Below are positions 12,606 to 22,600 of a DNA stretch of 64,000 bases, piece by piece (position 1 is the first letter of the stretch; every line of letters starts with the position of its first letter). The DNA is from Desmodus rotundus (Eukaryota > Chordata > Mammalia > Chiroptera > Phyllostomidae), in NCBI RefSeq assembly GCF_022682495.2, contig NC_071387.1:195340143-195404142 (forward strand). Reading direction: 5' to 3'. Under the pieces are notes generated by a model, which was not told the origin of the DNA, did not search any database, and saw nothing but the letters and a program-made list of their open reading frames with translations. The position numbers and the translations under genes are program-made.

Positions 12606-15440
12606 GCCATGTCTTGGCGATAGAATGTACAAGTGGGAAGACGTGAATGCTGCTGCACAGACACTGCTGTACAGAACAGAAGGAAAGTAACGTGGCTCGT
12701 TGGACAGGCACTACTGTGCACAGTAGAGAAATAGACCGTGTGGCCAGGAAGTGGGATGGAGTCTGAGTATTCAGAATGCTAACATGAGCTTGTTTGTCAA
12801 GACCTGTATGATTTCACAGTCATTTACATCAAAGAGCAGAATGGCAGGCTACAGAAACTCTACATTTTGTGTTCACGTAAAACAAATATTTCACTTACTC
12901 TGTTTCCCACTACACTTAGTATTTTTTCCAAACTAGTATTTTTTAATTTAATTGTTTGTGTCAATCTTTAAATAGCTAGTGTTTTCTATAATAAAAGATG
13001 TGAAATTTGGTTAATGGGAGCTATTAATTAACATCTACTAAAAACCCAAATTTTGACAGAAATTTAAATCCTGATGAGAAAGTTTAGATAAAATTTGTGG
13101 TTATTTTATAATTTTAAAATTAATTTAATGTAGTCTCCTAAAATATTAGTTGAGTTGCCGTGTTCACATGTGGAGGAAGCACTGAAAATGTATGATTTAC
13201 AAGCAGTCAAAAATACCAGCAGATTCTTACTCTTGAAAAGATTGTAATCTCCTGTTATTTAACTCAAGATTTGATCATTGTAACCAGGAAGTTCGGAAAG
13301 CCACAAACTGCAAATAAACCTCTGATCCCTACTTTACTCCCCCAACAAATCATACTTCTCCCCATATTTCGTAAGTTAATTTTCACAATTCTTTATAATA
13401 AATCTATACTGAAAGATCCCTCCCAGTGTCCCGGATGAGGATTTTAGTATACACGCAAACAGCCTTTACAAAAAACATTAGAAGAAAAATTCTGATGATA
13501 TGAAGTGTGATACCAAATGCAAAGTGACTTCACGGAGTTCCTACACAATGAGAATTTTTACATATTATGAATCTCTTGGACTCAATCCCTACATCAAGTA
13601 TAAAATGCCAACCAAGGTAGCTTACTAGGTCCCAGGAAATCCAGGCTTTGCCTCATATTTTAACAAAATACCCTGGGGCAGAGTCACTCATAGCAAGAGA
13701 GTGAGATGAGCATCTCCCACAGACCTTGGGGGGAGCCATCTCTGAGCAGCAGGGGTGCAGTCTGCCCAGGGGCTTGGGCCACAGGAGTGACTGATGGTTT
13801 GTGGGCAGGCATTGCATCTCATACACAGATCACTTCTTGAGCACTGAGTACTGTCTTCTAGCTGTAACTGCTGTCACCAAAAAGATGAGAACTTCCATAA
13901 AAAGTAAGATCACTGGAGAGAAAAGGAAAACAAATAATAACCCAGGATTCCACCACCTGTAGATTTAGATATTCTATATGAGTTTCTCTCTCTCTCTCCC
14001 TCCCTTCCCACTCCGCCTCTCCCCTCCTTCCACACAGGTGTCTTCAAATTTACCAGCTTTTTCTACAGCTCTGCATGTTGGAACAGACCTATGATCACTG
14101 TGGAGATCAGTGGTGCACAGGATCAAACTGTGTGTGGTTTCTAAGGCACTACACCCACTGTAGGGTCCAGAAGACCAGAGGGAGATTTCAGGAGGACTCT
14201 CCAAGTTAATTATAAGTCGAGAAGTTATTCCAAGAGGGACTGAGAGAAGTGTGACTTGCAGAATGGCAGAAAGGGGTCTCAGTTGATGTGAGATAAATAG
14301 AAAACCAAAAATACCTATTCACATTGACTACCAAAGGTGTAACTTAACTTTTGAGGAGAGCACGTCTCAGAGGAGATGAATTACTTTCAGAGTGGCAAAA
14401 GAATAGTACTTGATAAGATGAATATATTTCCTTCATTCATACCTAATATATTCATTAGCAAAGATGCTAAAATACTTTCTAAGTGTTAATAACTGTAAAT
14501 ATATAGCTTGCCTAAAACAGCACTATCATGGACATATTAAGTCTTTTTTGTTTTTAAGCCAAGGTTGACAAATTTGATCTTCACGACAGAGGTTCCTCTC
14601 AAGTTCTGAAAACTTCTCTTAGCACTCCCAGGCTGGAAAAGGTCTCAAAGATAGATGTGGAAACTACTGCATCACCCGCTTCTGGGTTCAACTATCCAAA
14701 CTTTAAGATTTCTAAACACAGACAAGATCATACACATCCCATGGAATTGAAGGTGCCTCCACTACCTATATGCTGCCTCTGAATGTCTGAAATACTAGCT
14801 CTGCATATCATTTCAGCATTTCTCAGAAGTATCTCAGGTCAGGGTACAGATGAGAGACTTAGTTATTCTCTAGACAGAGCAGCTTAACTATACAGTGGGA
14901 CCCAGAACTTACCTGGAAGCTTTTTATTTAAATGTTTACTTTAAAATCAATCTTTAAACTTTATCAAATTAAGTGCTTACTAGCTCACATATTAATTACA
15001 AATTTATAGAAGCAGACCCGTTGGACTTTCCTGTTACAGGGTATCATTTAATAAAGAATTTTGTGAAACTGTTCTTCAAATGATGTTGTAAATTGTCTCA
15101 TAAACTGATAACAATATACAGAATGGAGTGAAAAAAGATGTGCAAAATGGAATATATGGGCTAAGCTTGAATTTGTTGTGTTTGCTATTACTGTTTTTTT
15201 TCTTTTTCAAACTTTTAATCATAGATACCAATGGTACAAATATTCTTAAAGCAATGATATAAATACTATATAACTAAATAATCACATCCCTATTTAGACT
15301 TTTAGAATGCAGTTTGAGGAGCTGATTTACCGCCTTACAGGGTATAAGCATTTGAAAGACTTTTTGATACTTTTAACCAATGAAATAGGCAAATATTATT
15401 GTATAATTCATTGTAGTTTTAAATTGCATACACATATTTT
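12606..15440. other. Mostly unrecognised sequence with a GC-richer core near 13.6-14.2 kb
   Basis: A CT-rich low-complexity patch lies at 13983-14035, and the surrounding 13.6-14.2 kb is GC-richer than its neighbours. No repeat family or gene was recognised. A roughly 40-bp segment at 14789-14830 recurs at 18784-18825. Confidence 0.35.
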
Positions 15441-15705
15441 TTAATTCATTGATTTTAATATATTTGCAGAGTTGTGCGCCTGTCTCTGCTCTCTAATTGT
15501 GTAACAGTGCCATCCTCTCCAAGAGAAATGCTGTACCCACTAGCAGTCACATTCCCTTTCCCCCCTTCCCCAGCCCCTAGCAGCTACCAATCAAATTTCT
15601 GTTTCTGCGCACCCGCCTCTTCTGGACATTTCATAAAAATGACATTATTATTATTAAACTTTGTTTTCTCAGTATTGTTTATGGTTCAAAGATTATTTCA
15701 ATAGA
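15440..15705 (-). mobile_element. Old L1 3' UTR fragment
   Basis: The plus strand shows the antisense pattern of primate/mammal L1M 3' UTRs: 'gtacccactagcagtcacat', then 'ccccagcccctagcagctac' and 'tctggacatttcataaaaat'. It is truncated and diverged. Confidence 0.78.
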
Positions 15706-15821
15706 ACCCAGAGGAAATTATTACACTAAATCCAACTAGCACCTTTTTAACCTTCTGCAATTATATACAGAGGAAAGAGTATATTATTTTCTATACTTTA
15801 CAAGAAGAAATAGGTAAATAT

Positions 15822-15837
15822 AAGAATAAGCAGTACA
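15822..15837. repeat. Target-site duplication, left copy (HAL1-like insertion)
   Basis: The 16-bp sequence aagaataagcagtaca ends exactly where the L1-type 5' UTR begins. It recurs without a mismatch at 17905-17920, immediately after the last poly(A) run. Confidence 0.95.
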
Positions 15838-16596
15838 GGAGAGAACCAAGATGGCGGCGTAGGTAGACACACTGCGCCTCCTCGCACAACCAGAACTGAC
15901 AGAGAATCGAACAGCAAGGGGGACCAACACCAAGGAAACAGAAAATAATCATTCATCCAGACTGGTAGGAGGGGTGGAGATGGGCACCGGGGTGGAGAGG
16001 ACTCGCGTGGCTGTGGCAGGACTGAGACTGGCGGAGTGTGGGACAAATGGCGCAGGCAGTCCGAGCACTAGCAGACCCTGCGGTCCCACATTTGCACAGA
16101 TAAACCCAGAGGGCCGGACTCAGAGTGGCGGAGAGTGGGGCAGGCAGAGTGGCGGATAGCACCTTGCGGCACCACATTCGCCCACAGATAAACCGGACGA
16201 ACAGCGGGCAGAGAAGCAGACCGCTGCGCAACCCAGGGCTCCAGCTCGGGGAAATAAAGCCTCAAACCTCTGATTGAAAGCGCCCCTGGGGGTTGGGGCA
16301 GCAGGAGAGACTCCCAGCCTCACAGGAGAGGTTGTTGGAGAGTCCCACAGGGGCCTGGAGTGTGCACAGGCCCACTTACTCGGGAACCAGCACCAGAGGG
16401 GCCCAGTTTGATTGTGGGTAGCAGAGTGAAAGACTGAAATACGGTGGAGAGTGAAGCGGGCGCCATTGCTCCCTCTCGGCCCCTCCCCCACGTACAGCAT
16501 CACAGCGCAGCGACCAGCATTACCCCGCCCCGGTGAACACCTAAGGCTCCGCCCCTTAAAGTAACAGACGCGCCAAGACCAAAAAAAAAAAAAAAG
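15838..16596 (+). promoter_or_regulatory. L1-type 5' UTR / internal promoter of the HAL1-like element
   Basis: The segment is GC- and CpG-rich in an AT-rich region and begins near the YY1-type motif aagatggcggc (15848-15858), the position at which L1 promoters bind YY1 to set the transcription start. Two diverged copies of an approximately 90-bp unit are visible at about 16027-16107 and 16124-16194: both begin at 'ggcggag', pass through 'gcggtcccaca' or 'gcggcaccaca', and end at 'cacagataaacc'. An A-rich run (16581-16595) precedes the ORF1 start codon. The opposite-strand open frames here result from GC content. Confidence 0.75.
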
Positions 16597-17295
16597 ATGG
16601 CCCAAATGACAGAACACTTCAAAGCTCCAGAAAAAATACAACTAAGCGACGAAGAGATAGCCAACCTATCGGATGCACAGTTCAAAGCACTGGTTATCAA
16701 TATGCTCACAGACTTGGTTGAATCTATTCGAAAAACAGATGAAAAAATGAAGCCTATGCTAAGAGATACAAAGGAAAATGTACAGGGAACCAATAGTGAT
16801 GAGAAGGAAACTGGGACTCAAATCAATGGTGTGGACCAGAAGGAAGAAACAAACATCCAACCAGAAAAGAATGAAGAAACAAGAACTTGGAAAAATGAGG
16901 AGAGGCTTAGGAACCTCCAGGACACCTTGAAACGTTCCAACATCCGAATTATAGGGGTGCCAGAAGGAGAAGAGGAAGAACAAAAAATTGAAAACTTATT
17001 TGAACAAATAATGAAGGAGAACTTCCCTAATCTGGCAAAGGAAATAGACTTCCGGGAAGTCCAGGAAGCTCAGAGAGTCCCAAAGAAGCTGGACCCAAGG
17101 AGGAACACTACAAGGCACATCATCATTACATTACCCAAGATTAAACGCAAGGACCTACGTCCAAGATTACTGTATCCAGCAAAGCTATCATTTAGAATGG
17201 AAGGGAGGATAAAGTGCTTCTCAGATAAGGTCAAGTTGAAGAGGCTCATCATCACCAAGCCCTTATTATATGAAATGTTAAAGGGAGTTACCTAA
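16597..17295 (+). CDS. L1 ORF1-derived RNA-binding protein, internally deleted (232 aa)
   Basis: The frame starts with the first ATG after the A-rich leader and ends in a stop codon at 17293-17295. Residues 1-50 resemble the N-terminus of L1 ORF1p from a lineage unlike that of the 45-kb L1. Residues about 50-112 correspond to the coiled-coil region. The RNA-recognition-type domain begins at the conserved block NIRIIGVPEGEEEE (115-128), includes ENLFEQIMKENFPNL (132-146) and reaches RHIIITLPKIK (173-183). Here about 47 residues are missing in frame, compared with the 310-aa ORF1p: the end of the RNA-recognition domain and the start of the C-terminal domain. The protein resumes at RPRLLYPAKLSFRMEG (188-203). 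Intact L1 ORF1p is a trimeric RNA chaperone that coats L1 RNA. The deletion should damage RNA binding, yet the frame is undisturbed. Whether it is translated is unknown. Confidence 0.8.
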   Translation: MAQMTEHFKAPEKIQLSDEEIANLSDAQFKALVINMLTDLVESIRKTDEKMKPMLRDTKENVQGTNSDEKETGTQINGVDQKEETNIQPEKNEETRTWKNEERLRNLQDTLKRSNIRIIGVPEGEEEEQKIENLFEQIMKENFPNLAKEIDFREVQEAQRVPKKLDPRRNTTRHIIITLPKIKRKDLRPRLLYPAKLSFRMEGRIKCFSDKVKLKRLIITKPLLYEMLKGVT

Positions 17296-17677
17296 GAAAA
17301 AGAAGATCAAAAATAGGAACAGTAAAAATGACAGCAAACTCACAGTTATTAACGACCACACCTAAAACAAAAACAAGAGCAAACTAGGCAAACAACTAGA
17401 ACATGAGGGTTGTCAATAAGGGAGTGGGAGGGGGAGAGGGGGGTAAAGGTACAGAGAATAAGTAGCATAGATGATAGGTGGAAAATAGACAGGGGGAGGG
17501 TAAAAATAGTGTAGGAAATGTAGAAGCCAAAGAACTTGTAAGTATGACCCATGGACATGAACTATGGGGGGGAGTGTGGGAGGGAGGGGGGTGGGCAGGA
17601 TGGAGTGGAGTGGGGGGAGAAATGGGACAACTGTAATGGCATAATCAATAAATATATTTAAAAAAAAAAAAAAAAAA
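17296..17677 (+). terminator. First 3' UTR and poly(A) signal of the HAL1-like element
   Basis: An A-rich linker after the ORF1 stop leads into a purine-rich, G-run-containing 3' UTR. It includes the motif 'gacccatggacatgaacta', which recurs in the truncated L1 tail at 62.4 kb. AATAAA lies at 17647-17652 and is followed after seven bases by 18 A residues. Confidence 0.75.
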
Positions 17678-17904
17678 GAACAATCTAACAATAGCCAGGG
17701 GGGAGTGGGGAGGGGACAGTGAGGAGAGGGGATTACAGGAACTACTATAAAGGACACATGGACCAAATCAAGGGGGAGGGTGGAGGTGGGGGAGGGAGGG
17801 GGGTTTGGCTGGGGTGGGGTGGAGGGATGGGGAGAAAAGGCATACAACTGTAACTGAATAACAATAAAAATTTTTTTTAAAAGAATAAAAAAAAAAAAAA
17901 AAAA
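17678..17904 (+). mobile_element. Second L1 3' end within the same insertion
   Basis: From 'acaatagcc' onward this segment parallels the reverse complement of 40113-40310, including 'gattacaggaactactataa', the G-rich tract and 'ggcatacaactgtaa'. It therefore belongs to the L1 family of the full-length copy and not to the lineage of the ORF1 just upstream. The junction with the first A tail shows microhomology ('agaacaat'), so the sequence alone does not separate nested insertion from read-through. Confidence 0.82.
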
Positions 17905-17920
17905 AAGAATAAGCAGTACA
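17905..17920. repeat. Target-site duplication, right copy (HAL1-like insertion)
   Basis: Identical over 16 bp to 15822-15837. The first two A residues could belong either to the tail or to the target. Confidence 0.95.
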
Positions 17921-20060
17921 ATTTAATACTCCAAAAAAGAAAAGGAACAATTTGAGTGTGCTCACTAAACTTTATTCAAAGCTTTCTAAAAAGTAGCTGT
18001 TGTTTTGTTCCTTATAATCCTTTCCTGCTTGCTCATGTATACCTCCTAGCACTGTAATTCACAACTAAAGATTTTATACGAGTCCCCTTACTTAACACAG
18101 TAGGAAGGAATTAACTTATACATTTCAATAATATGCAGTAGTTAATTCCACTTTTCCTCAATTTAAGCTACTTTCCTTAAATATTGTATAAGCCTTTAGT
18201 AATTTGATTTCATGTTTTCATTCAAATTATATACATTAGTATAACTGAAATTAATCTCAATACAGTATTTTAAAATAATTAGATGAGAAGCAGACTAAGA
18301 GTAACTTAAATTAAAACACATATCAAATTATATGGCTCCCTAAGAAATAATAGTGTTTAGAATAACAACATTATAGCAAGAAAAAAAAAGAGCTTAATTC
18401 TTATTCCATTTTTATTGTGTACTATTGGTTGCTATGCTATATACAAGAGAAAAGCTAAAATGATTACTGAGGAAAAATTATATATATAAAATATAATATA
18501 TAGTAATATATGATATACCATATTATATGATATTATAATACATAATATCATGCATATATAATTTAAACTTTGAATCATTGTTTTATGTTTTATACCTTTG
18601 GAGGCTGTTTGTAGATTTTATGTCCTGAATACCGCATATAGCAATGGCCCACTTACACCAGCAATTAAAGGCTGTCTGCTGTAGTTAAACAGACCAGGTG
18701 AAGTTAATTGACTTCTAATCTTGATTCAGGTACAACAAGGCAAATGATATCATTTTATCTTCCCCCAAAGCGGGTCATTTCTTAAATACTAGCTCTGTAT
18801 ACCATTTCAGCATTCCCCAGACACTGAATCATTTTATCTGTCACATAATACAGAAGACAGATTTGAAAATGTTAGATAATGTCTAAGTTTCTTTTGACCT
18901 TAATTTTTCAGTTTGTTTACCAACCTTAAAATATACTGAAAAGTATTCAATATTAAAACAGGTTCTAGTCATACCAGAAATGAAAACATTACTTTTTTAG
19001 TGAAATTTCAGGGTTAATATATTGCTCTCAACAATATTGCTCTCAACATAGTAGCATATATGTGCAAATAAAATAAAATATAAATTAAAATTAATTTGTT
19101 TAAAATCAAATTATATAAATTATTGGACACATTATATTTATGTATCTGTAGCTATGCAAAGCTCTTCCTGAGCCTCCCTTTCTAAATAGTTTCATTATAA
19201 GTTTCCCTGTGTTATCCTTACAGTACTTCTCTCAGGAAGTACTGGGATTTAGCTTACAACAAAAGATTGTGAAACAACTTTGCAGTATCAGGATTCTGGT
19301 CTCTGCTTTGTCTCTTAGTATCAGGTACAGCACATCCTCAGATAACATTGTCTTGCCCTAAGTGCACTTACCATAGTTTCTAAATGCGTTAACTGCCAAC
19401 AAGGGATAATAAAACTACTTGCAAGCGTAGCTCTGGAGAACAAATTCTGTAGTGTTGCATGTGGAATTCTCACAAAAGATGGCCACACAACTCTACAATA
19501 GTGTTTACACATGAACCTATCCATATAAAATTGAAATATTTTTTCACCCTATGTATAGCTATGTTACTGAGCCTCTCTAAATACTTTCTTTATTATTTTG
19601 CCTCTGTTTTTTTTTTTTTTTTTTTTGCAGTTACTTCTCTCAGGAATTACTAGGATGTACCATATATATGCATATACATTTCTATGTGTCCTATAGAGAA
19701 TACCTAAGAATCTGCAACAAATATAATAAAATTATGTCCATACTGTAATTCACTGTCTCCTTCAAGCCCTATTTTTACTACTACTAAATTTTGGTTTATA
19801 ATGTTTTGTAAAAGTGTGTTGAGTGAACATGCTGAGATCTCTGTAACAGCGACATGACTGGGACTGTTCCCTAATTTTTAAAGATGAGGATTTTCATTAT
19901 TTTTTATCACAAAATTTTATGTTTATAAAGACATTCTTTCTCATATTATGCTAATACTGGAAATTGAGGAGGAAATCTATGAGCTATTCTTTTGGCAATT
20001 GCTTGGACTAATATACTGTATATATAAAACAAGTTATTTATCTGACATATTGTAACAAGG
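17921..20060. other. AT-rich stretch with low-complexity TA sequence
   Basis: Includes a TA-rich low-complexity run at 18475-18562 and a T run at 19608-19627. Two diverged direct copies of a roughly 100-bp segment lie at about 19141-19250 and 19550-19653. No gene or classified repeat was recognised. Confidence 0.45.
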
Positions 20061-20061
20061 A

Positions 20062-20194
20062 TAACTGTTTGTTTGTTTGCTTGTTTTCTTTTTTTGCTGG
20101 TGTGGTCATGATCAGAGAGGTGGAGACGGAAAAGGGAGTGTGTCACATTTCAAGAAGTATATGTCCCAGGTTTGGAACCCATGACCTCACCCAC
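20062..20194 (-). mobile_element. Possible tRNA-derived SINE fragment
   Basis: On the minus strand, a B-box-like GGTTCCAAACC (20168-20178) is followed by about 75 bp of body and an A-rich tail with CAAA repeats (plus-strand T-rich run 20062-20098). The layout fits a tRNA-derived SINE, but the body is not clearly VES and may be a composite with the neighbouring miniature element. Confidence 0.35.
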
Positions 20195-20335
20195 TGTAGG
20201 GCCAAATGGAATTTTGACTCCTTAACAGTTAAGGAGAAGTTACATTTATACAGTCCTAAAATTATTTCGGCCCTTTGAAGTCAACCGCGAAGCTGATGTG
20301 ACTCCCGGTGAAAATGAGTCTGACACCCTTGCTCT
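20195..20335. mobile_element. hAT-like miniature element with palindromic centre, one half degraded
   Basis: The right half ends at 'gagtctgacacccttgctct', the reverse of a hAT-type terminus ('agggtgtcagactca') found in non-autonomous hAT elements. A perfect 19-nt palindrome (20218-20236, nine-base arms around one base) marks the centre, as expected for an element built as a long inverted repeat. The left half is truncated or diverged, and no 8-bp duplication can be paired. Confidence 0.5.
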
Positions 20336-21307
20336 AGACAGATTTTTTTTCTGTCCAATAATAACACATTTTAATCCAAAAAGAAAATGTGCCATGAGCA
20401 CTTTAAATCAGTGAAGTAAACTAAGGATAAATGATTGAAAATACACTATCCTACTTAATGCTTGCAATAGGGGACAATACCCCTCCCAATAACGAGTTAT
20501 TGATTTATGTACCTTGCACACTTATGAAACTCCTATGCCTTATTAAATTCCAATCTTTAACCAAATTATCTTTAAAACAATTACTTTTTAGCTGTATTTT
20601 GACATGTGTTCAGATACATTATTTTTAATCATTTTATTATGACACTCATGCACGCCAAGTATTCTATCATATAGAAACGTTGAAAGAACGAGGGAAACCG
20701 TTTACTTATTTGCAGATAATGGACCAAGTCAGATCATCACTCTAGTGGAAGTAAATTTGTGTAACCTCAGCCTCAAACGCATGTTGTTGGTGAATTGCCG
20801 AGGAAGTGACGCACACAGAATGTGAACGCCAGAACTGTGAACGCATTTGAAAATGTAGAGCGAAGTAGTAAGGCATAAAGCAGGGTCTCTCGTTGCTACA
20901 TACGCTACACATCAAACAATTATGAAAAGGCGAGTTAAGAAGGACTGAGGGTAATAACATTTCTAGTGACTATGCAAATCAAAATTTTCAAAATAACTAC
21001 AAAGTACTTCAATCATTATATCAATGCATTAATATGGACTGAAATTGTTAACTTACATTTCTCAAATTTCTAAAAATATTTTCATGGAGATCTTTGCTCA
21101 TTATTATACCAAAGCTCATGATATGCCCATGAGATATATAAGGAAGGGCACTGAGATAATATAAGGATTTTGAGGATGCTCACATGAAAATGACAGATAA
21201 ATTTTATGGTATTGAGATTTAAATGTGCTACAAAATTTAGTAGTAAAGACTTGCCAGGCTTCTTGAGAAAAATATGCAATATTTTCCTGCCAAACCAGGA
21301 AGGGGAA

Positions 21308-21475
21308 GTCATATATACATATAATTATATATATAATTATATATTAATATATAATTGTATATAACTGTATACAATTATATATTAATGCATAATATATAAT
21401 TATATATTATATGCATAATATTCCCTTATATTTATAAATATATATATTTATATATATAAATATAAAGTACATGTT
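21308..21475. repeat. TA-rich low-complexity block
   Basis: Nearly pure A/T with many overlapping tatata and attaatat units. It can form numerous cruciforms. Confidence 0.9.
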
Positions 21476-21782
21476 CTATATTTGTTGCCTCAAGGAATTT
21501 TATTCATCTTACAGTGTATTTGGACACAGAATGGACATTCTGACAACAAAAGTATATCCTAGCTGCATTTTGCATCAGGCGCTTGGAGCACATACGTAAC
21601 CATGGAATCTTTCTTGTCAGTTCACTTTTTTAATCCTATAGTGACAAAAGAACAGGCTCATCATGTGTACTGTATTGTCTAATTTTTATTAACAATGATC
21701 GTCCAATGTTCCCTGGTAATAGGTTTAACAACCCCTTAAGCCTAAAGTCATTTTATTACCACTTGATGTTTAGTTTTCAAGT

Positions 21783-21807
21783 TGTGTGTGTGTGTGTGTG
21801 TGTGTGT
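21783..21807. repeat. (TG)n microsatellite
   Basis: About 12 uninterrupted TG units. Confidence 0.95.
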
Positions 21808-21879
21808 CTTTAGCTAGATAGGAGAAAAAGCACTGTCCCTGTTCTTACAGAATCACAGGAAAGCATTCAAGCAATCAAG

Positions 21880-22595
21880 TAAAAAAATCATGACCCCCAA
21901 ATTAAAAATATCTACTATATGTCATTGAGGGAGATACAAATAAATCAACGTACAGGGGAAAAGTTATGACAATATAATCCACAAAGAGAATATTGGAAAT
22001 TCCAATGAACATATGAATAAATGAACTTCACTAATAATCAGGGAACTATAAATTAAAACAAGGAAAGAATATAATTTCTCACTGAACTGATCTGCAGAAA
22101 CAACCAACCAACCCCTGCAAAAAAATAAAGTGACAGACAACAGAAATGTCATTCTAGTAAAATTAGTAAAACTCACCTTGACAATAACTATAAACAAAGT
22201 AATATTTTATGCATTCCTGATGCGGTTCAAAATCACTACTCTAATTTGAGGATCAGTTTATAAATACCATACACATTTAAAGAATTGAAATGGTTACTCA
22301 TTTGTACACGCATGTACAAAAAAGGATAATGTATATTTGTAACAGCTATAAATTACTAATGATAGTAATATGAATTACTAAGTTGTGTATACATTATAGT
22401 TTATACATATATATTTATTTATAAAATGGGATAGTATTCCATAGTTAAGCTAAACTAAATCAACGTTGCATTTAGAGAAACAAATAGAAACAATATAATT
22501 ATTTTTATCTAAAATGGTGTATGAGAAATAATAGTATATATATTCTCTCTGATCATATAAACATATGATAAACTATAAAGACATTCATGGGCATA
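21880..22595 (+). mobile_element. Old L1 fragment (ORF2 3' part)
   Basis: The motif 'acttcactaataatcaggga' (22026-22045) is the diverged form of a conserved block near the end of L1 ORF2. About 400 bp further, 'aatgggatagtattccatag' matches the next conserved block in the correct order and on the plus strand. There are many frame disruptions, so this is an ancient copy. Confidence 0.78.
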
Positions 22596-22600
22596 ACCAT

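Larger units (their letters stand above)
15838..17904 (+). mobile_element. HAL1-like ORF1-only LINE with two successive 3' ends
   Basis: This 2067-bp insertion contains a GC-rich 5' UTR (15838-16596), an open ORF1-derived frame (16597-17295), a first L1-type 3' UTR with AATAAA (17647-17652) and 18 A residues (17660-17677), then a second L1 3' end (17678-17904) closely similar to the 3' UTR of the full-length L1 at 40.1 kb, with its own AATAAA (17863-17868) and A run (17887-17906). ORF2 is completely absent. A perfect 16-bp duplication encloses the whole unit, so insertion was recent and used L1-type target-primed reverse transcription. Elements that keep ORF1 but lack ORF2 are known as half-L1 (HAL1) and depend on ORF2 protein supplied in trans. 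The double tail reflects either transcription through the first poly(A) signal into a neighbouring L1 end, or a truncated L1 inserted into the first A tail. Confidence 0.88.
20336..21879. other. AT-rich stretch with simple repeats
   Basis: A long TA-rich low-complexity block lies at 21308-21475 and a (TG)n microsatellite at 21783-21807. No gene or classified repeat was recognised. Confidence 0.5.

Noticed and set aside
16120..16641. 173-aa open frame on the minus strand over the HAL1-like 5' UTR
   Set aside because: It overlaps the GC-rich 5' UTR and the start of the true ORF1 antisense, has no recognisable domain, and is explained by low stop-codon density in GC-rich DNA.
17413..17847. 144-aa proline-rich open frame on the minus strand
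   Set aside because: It is the antisense of the purine-rich L1 3' UTRs, and the low-complexity proline/serine composition is a by-product of those tracts.
20160..20190. B-box-like GGTTCCAAACC, considered as a tRNA gene
   Set aside because: There is no cloverleaf, A box or acceptor stem at the right distance. SINE-derived sequence is the simpler reading.
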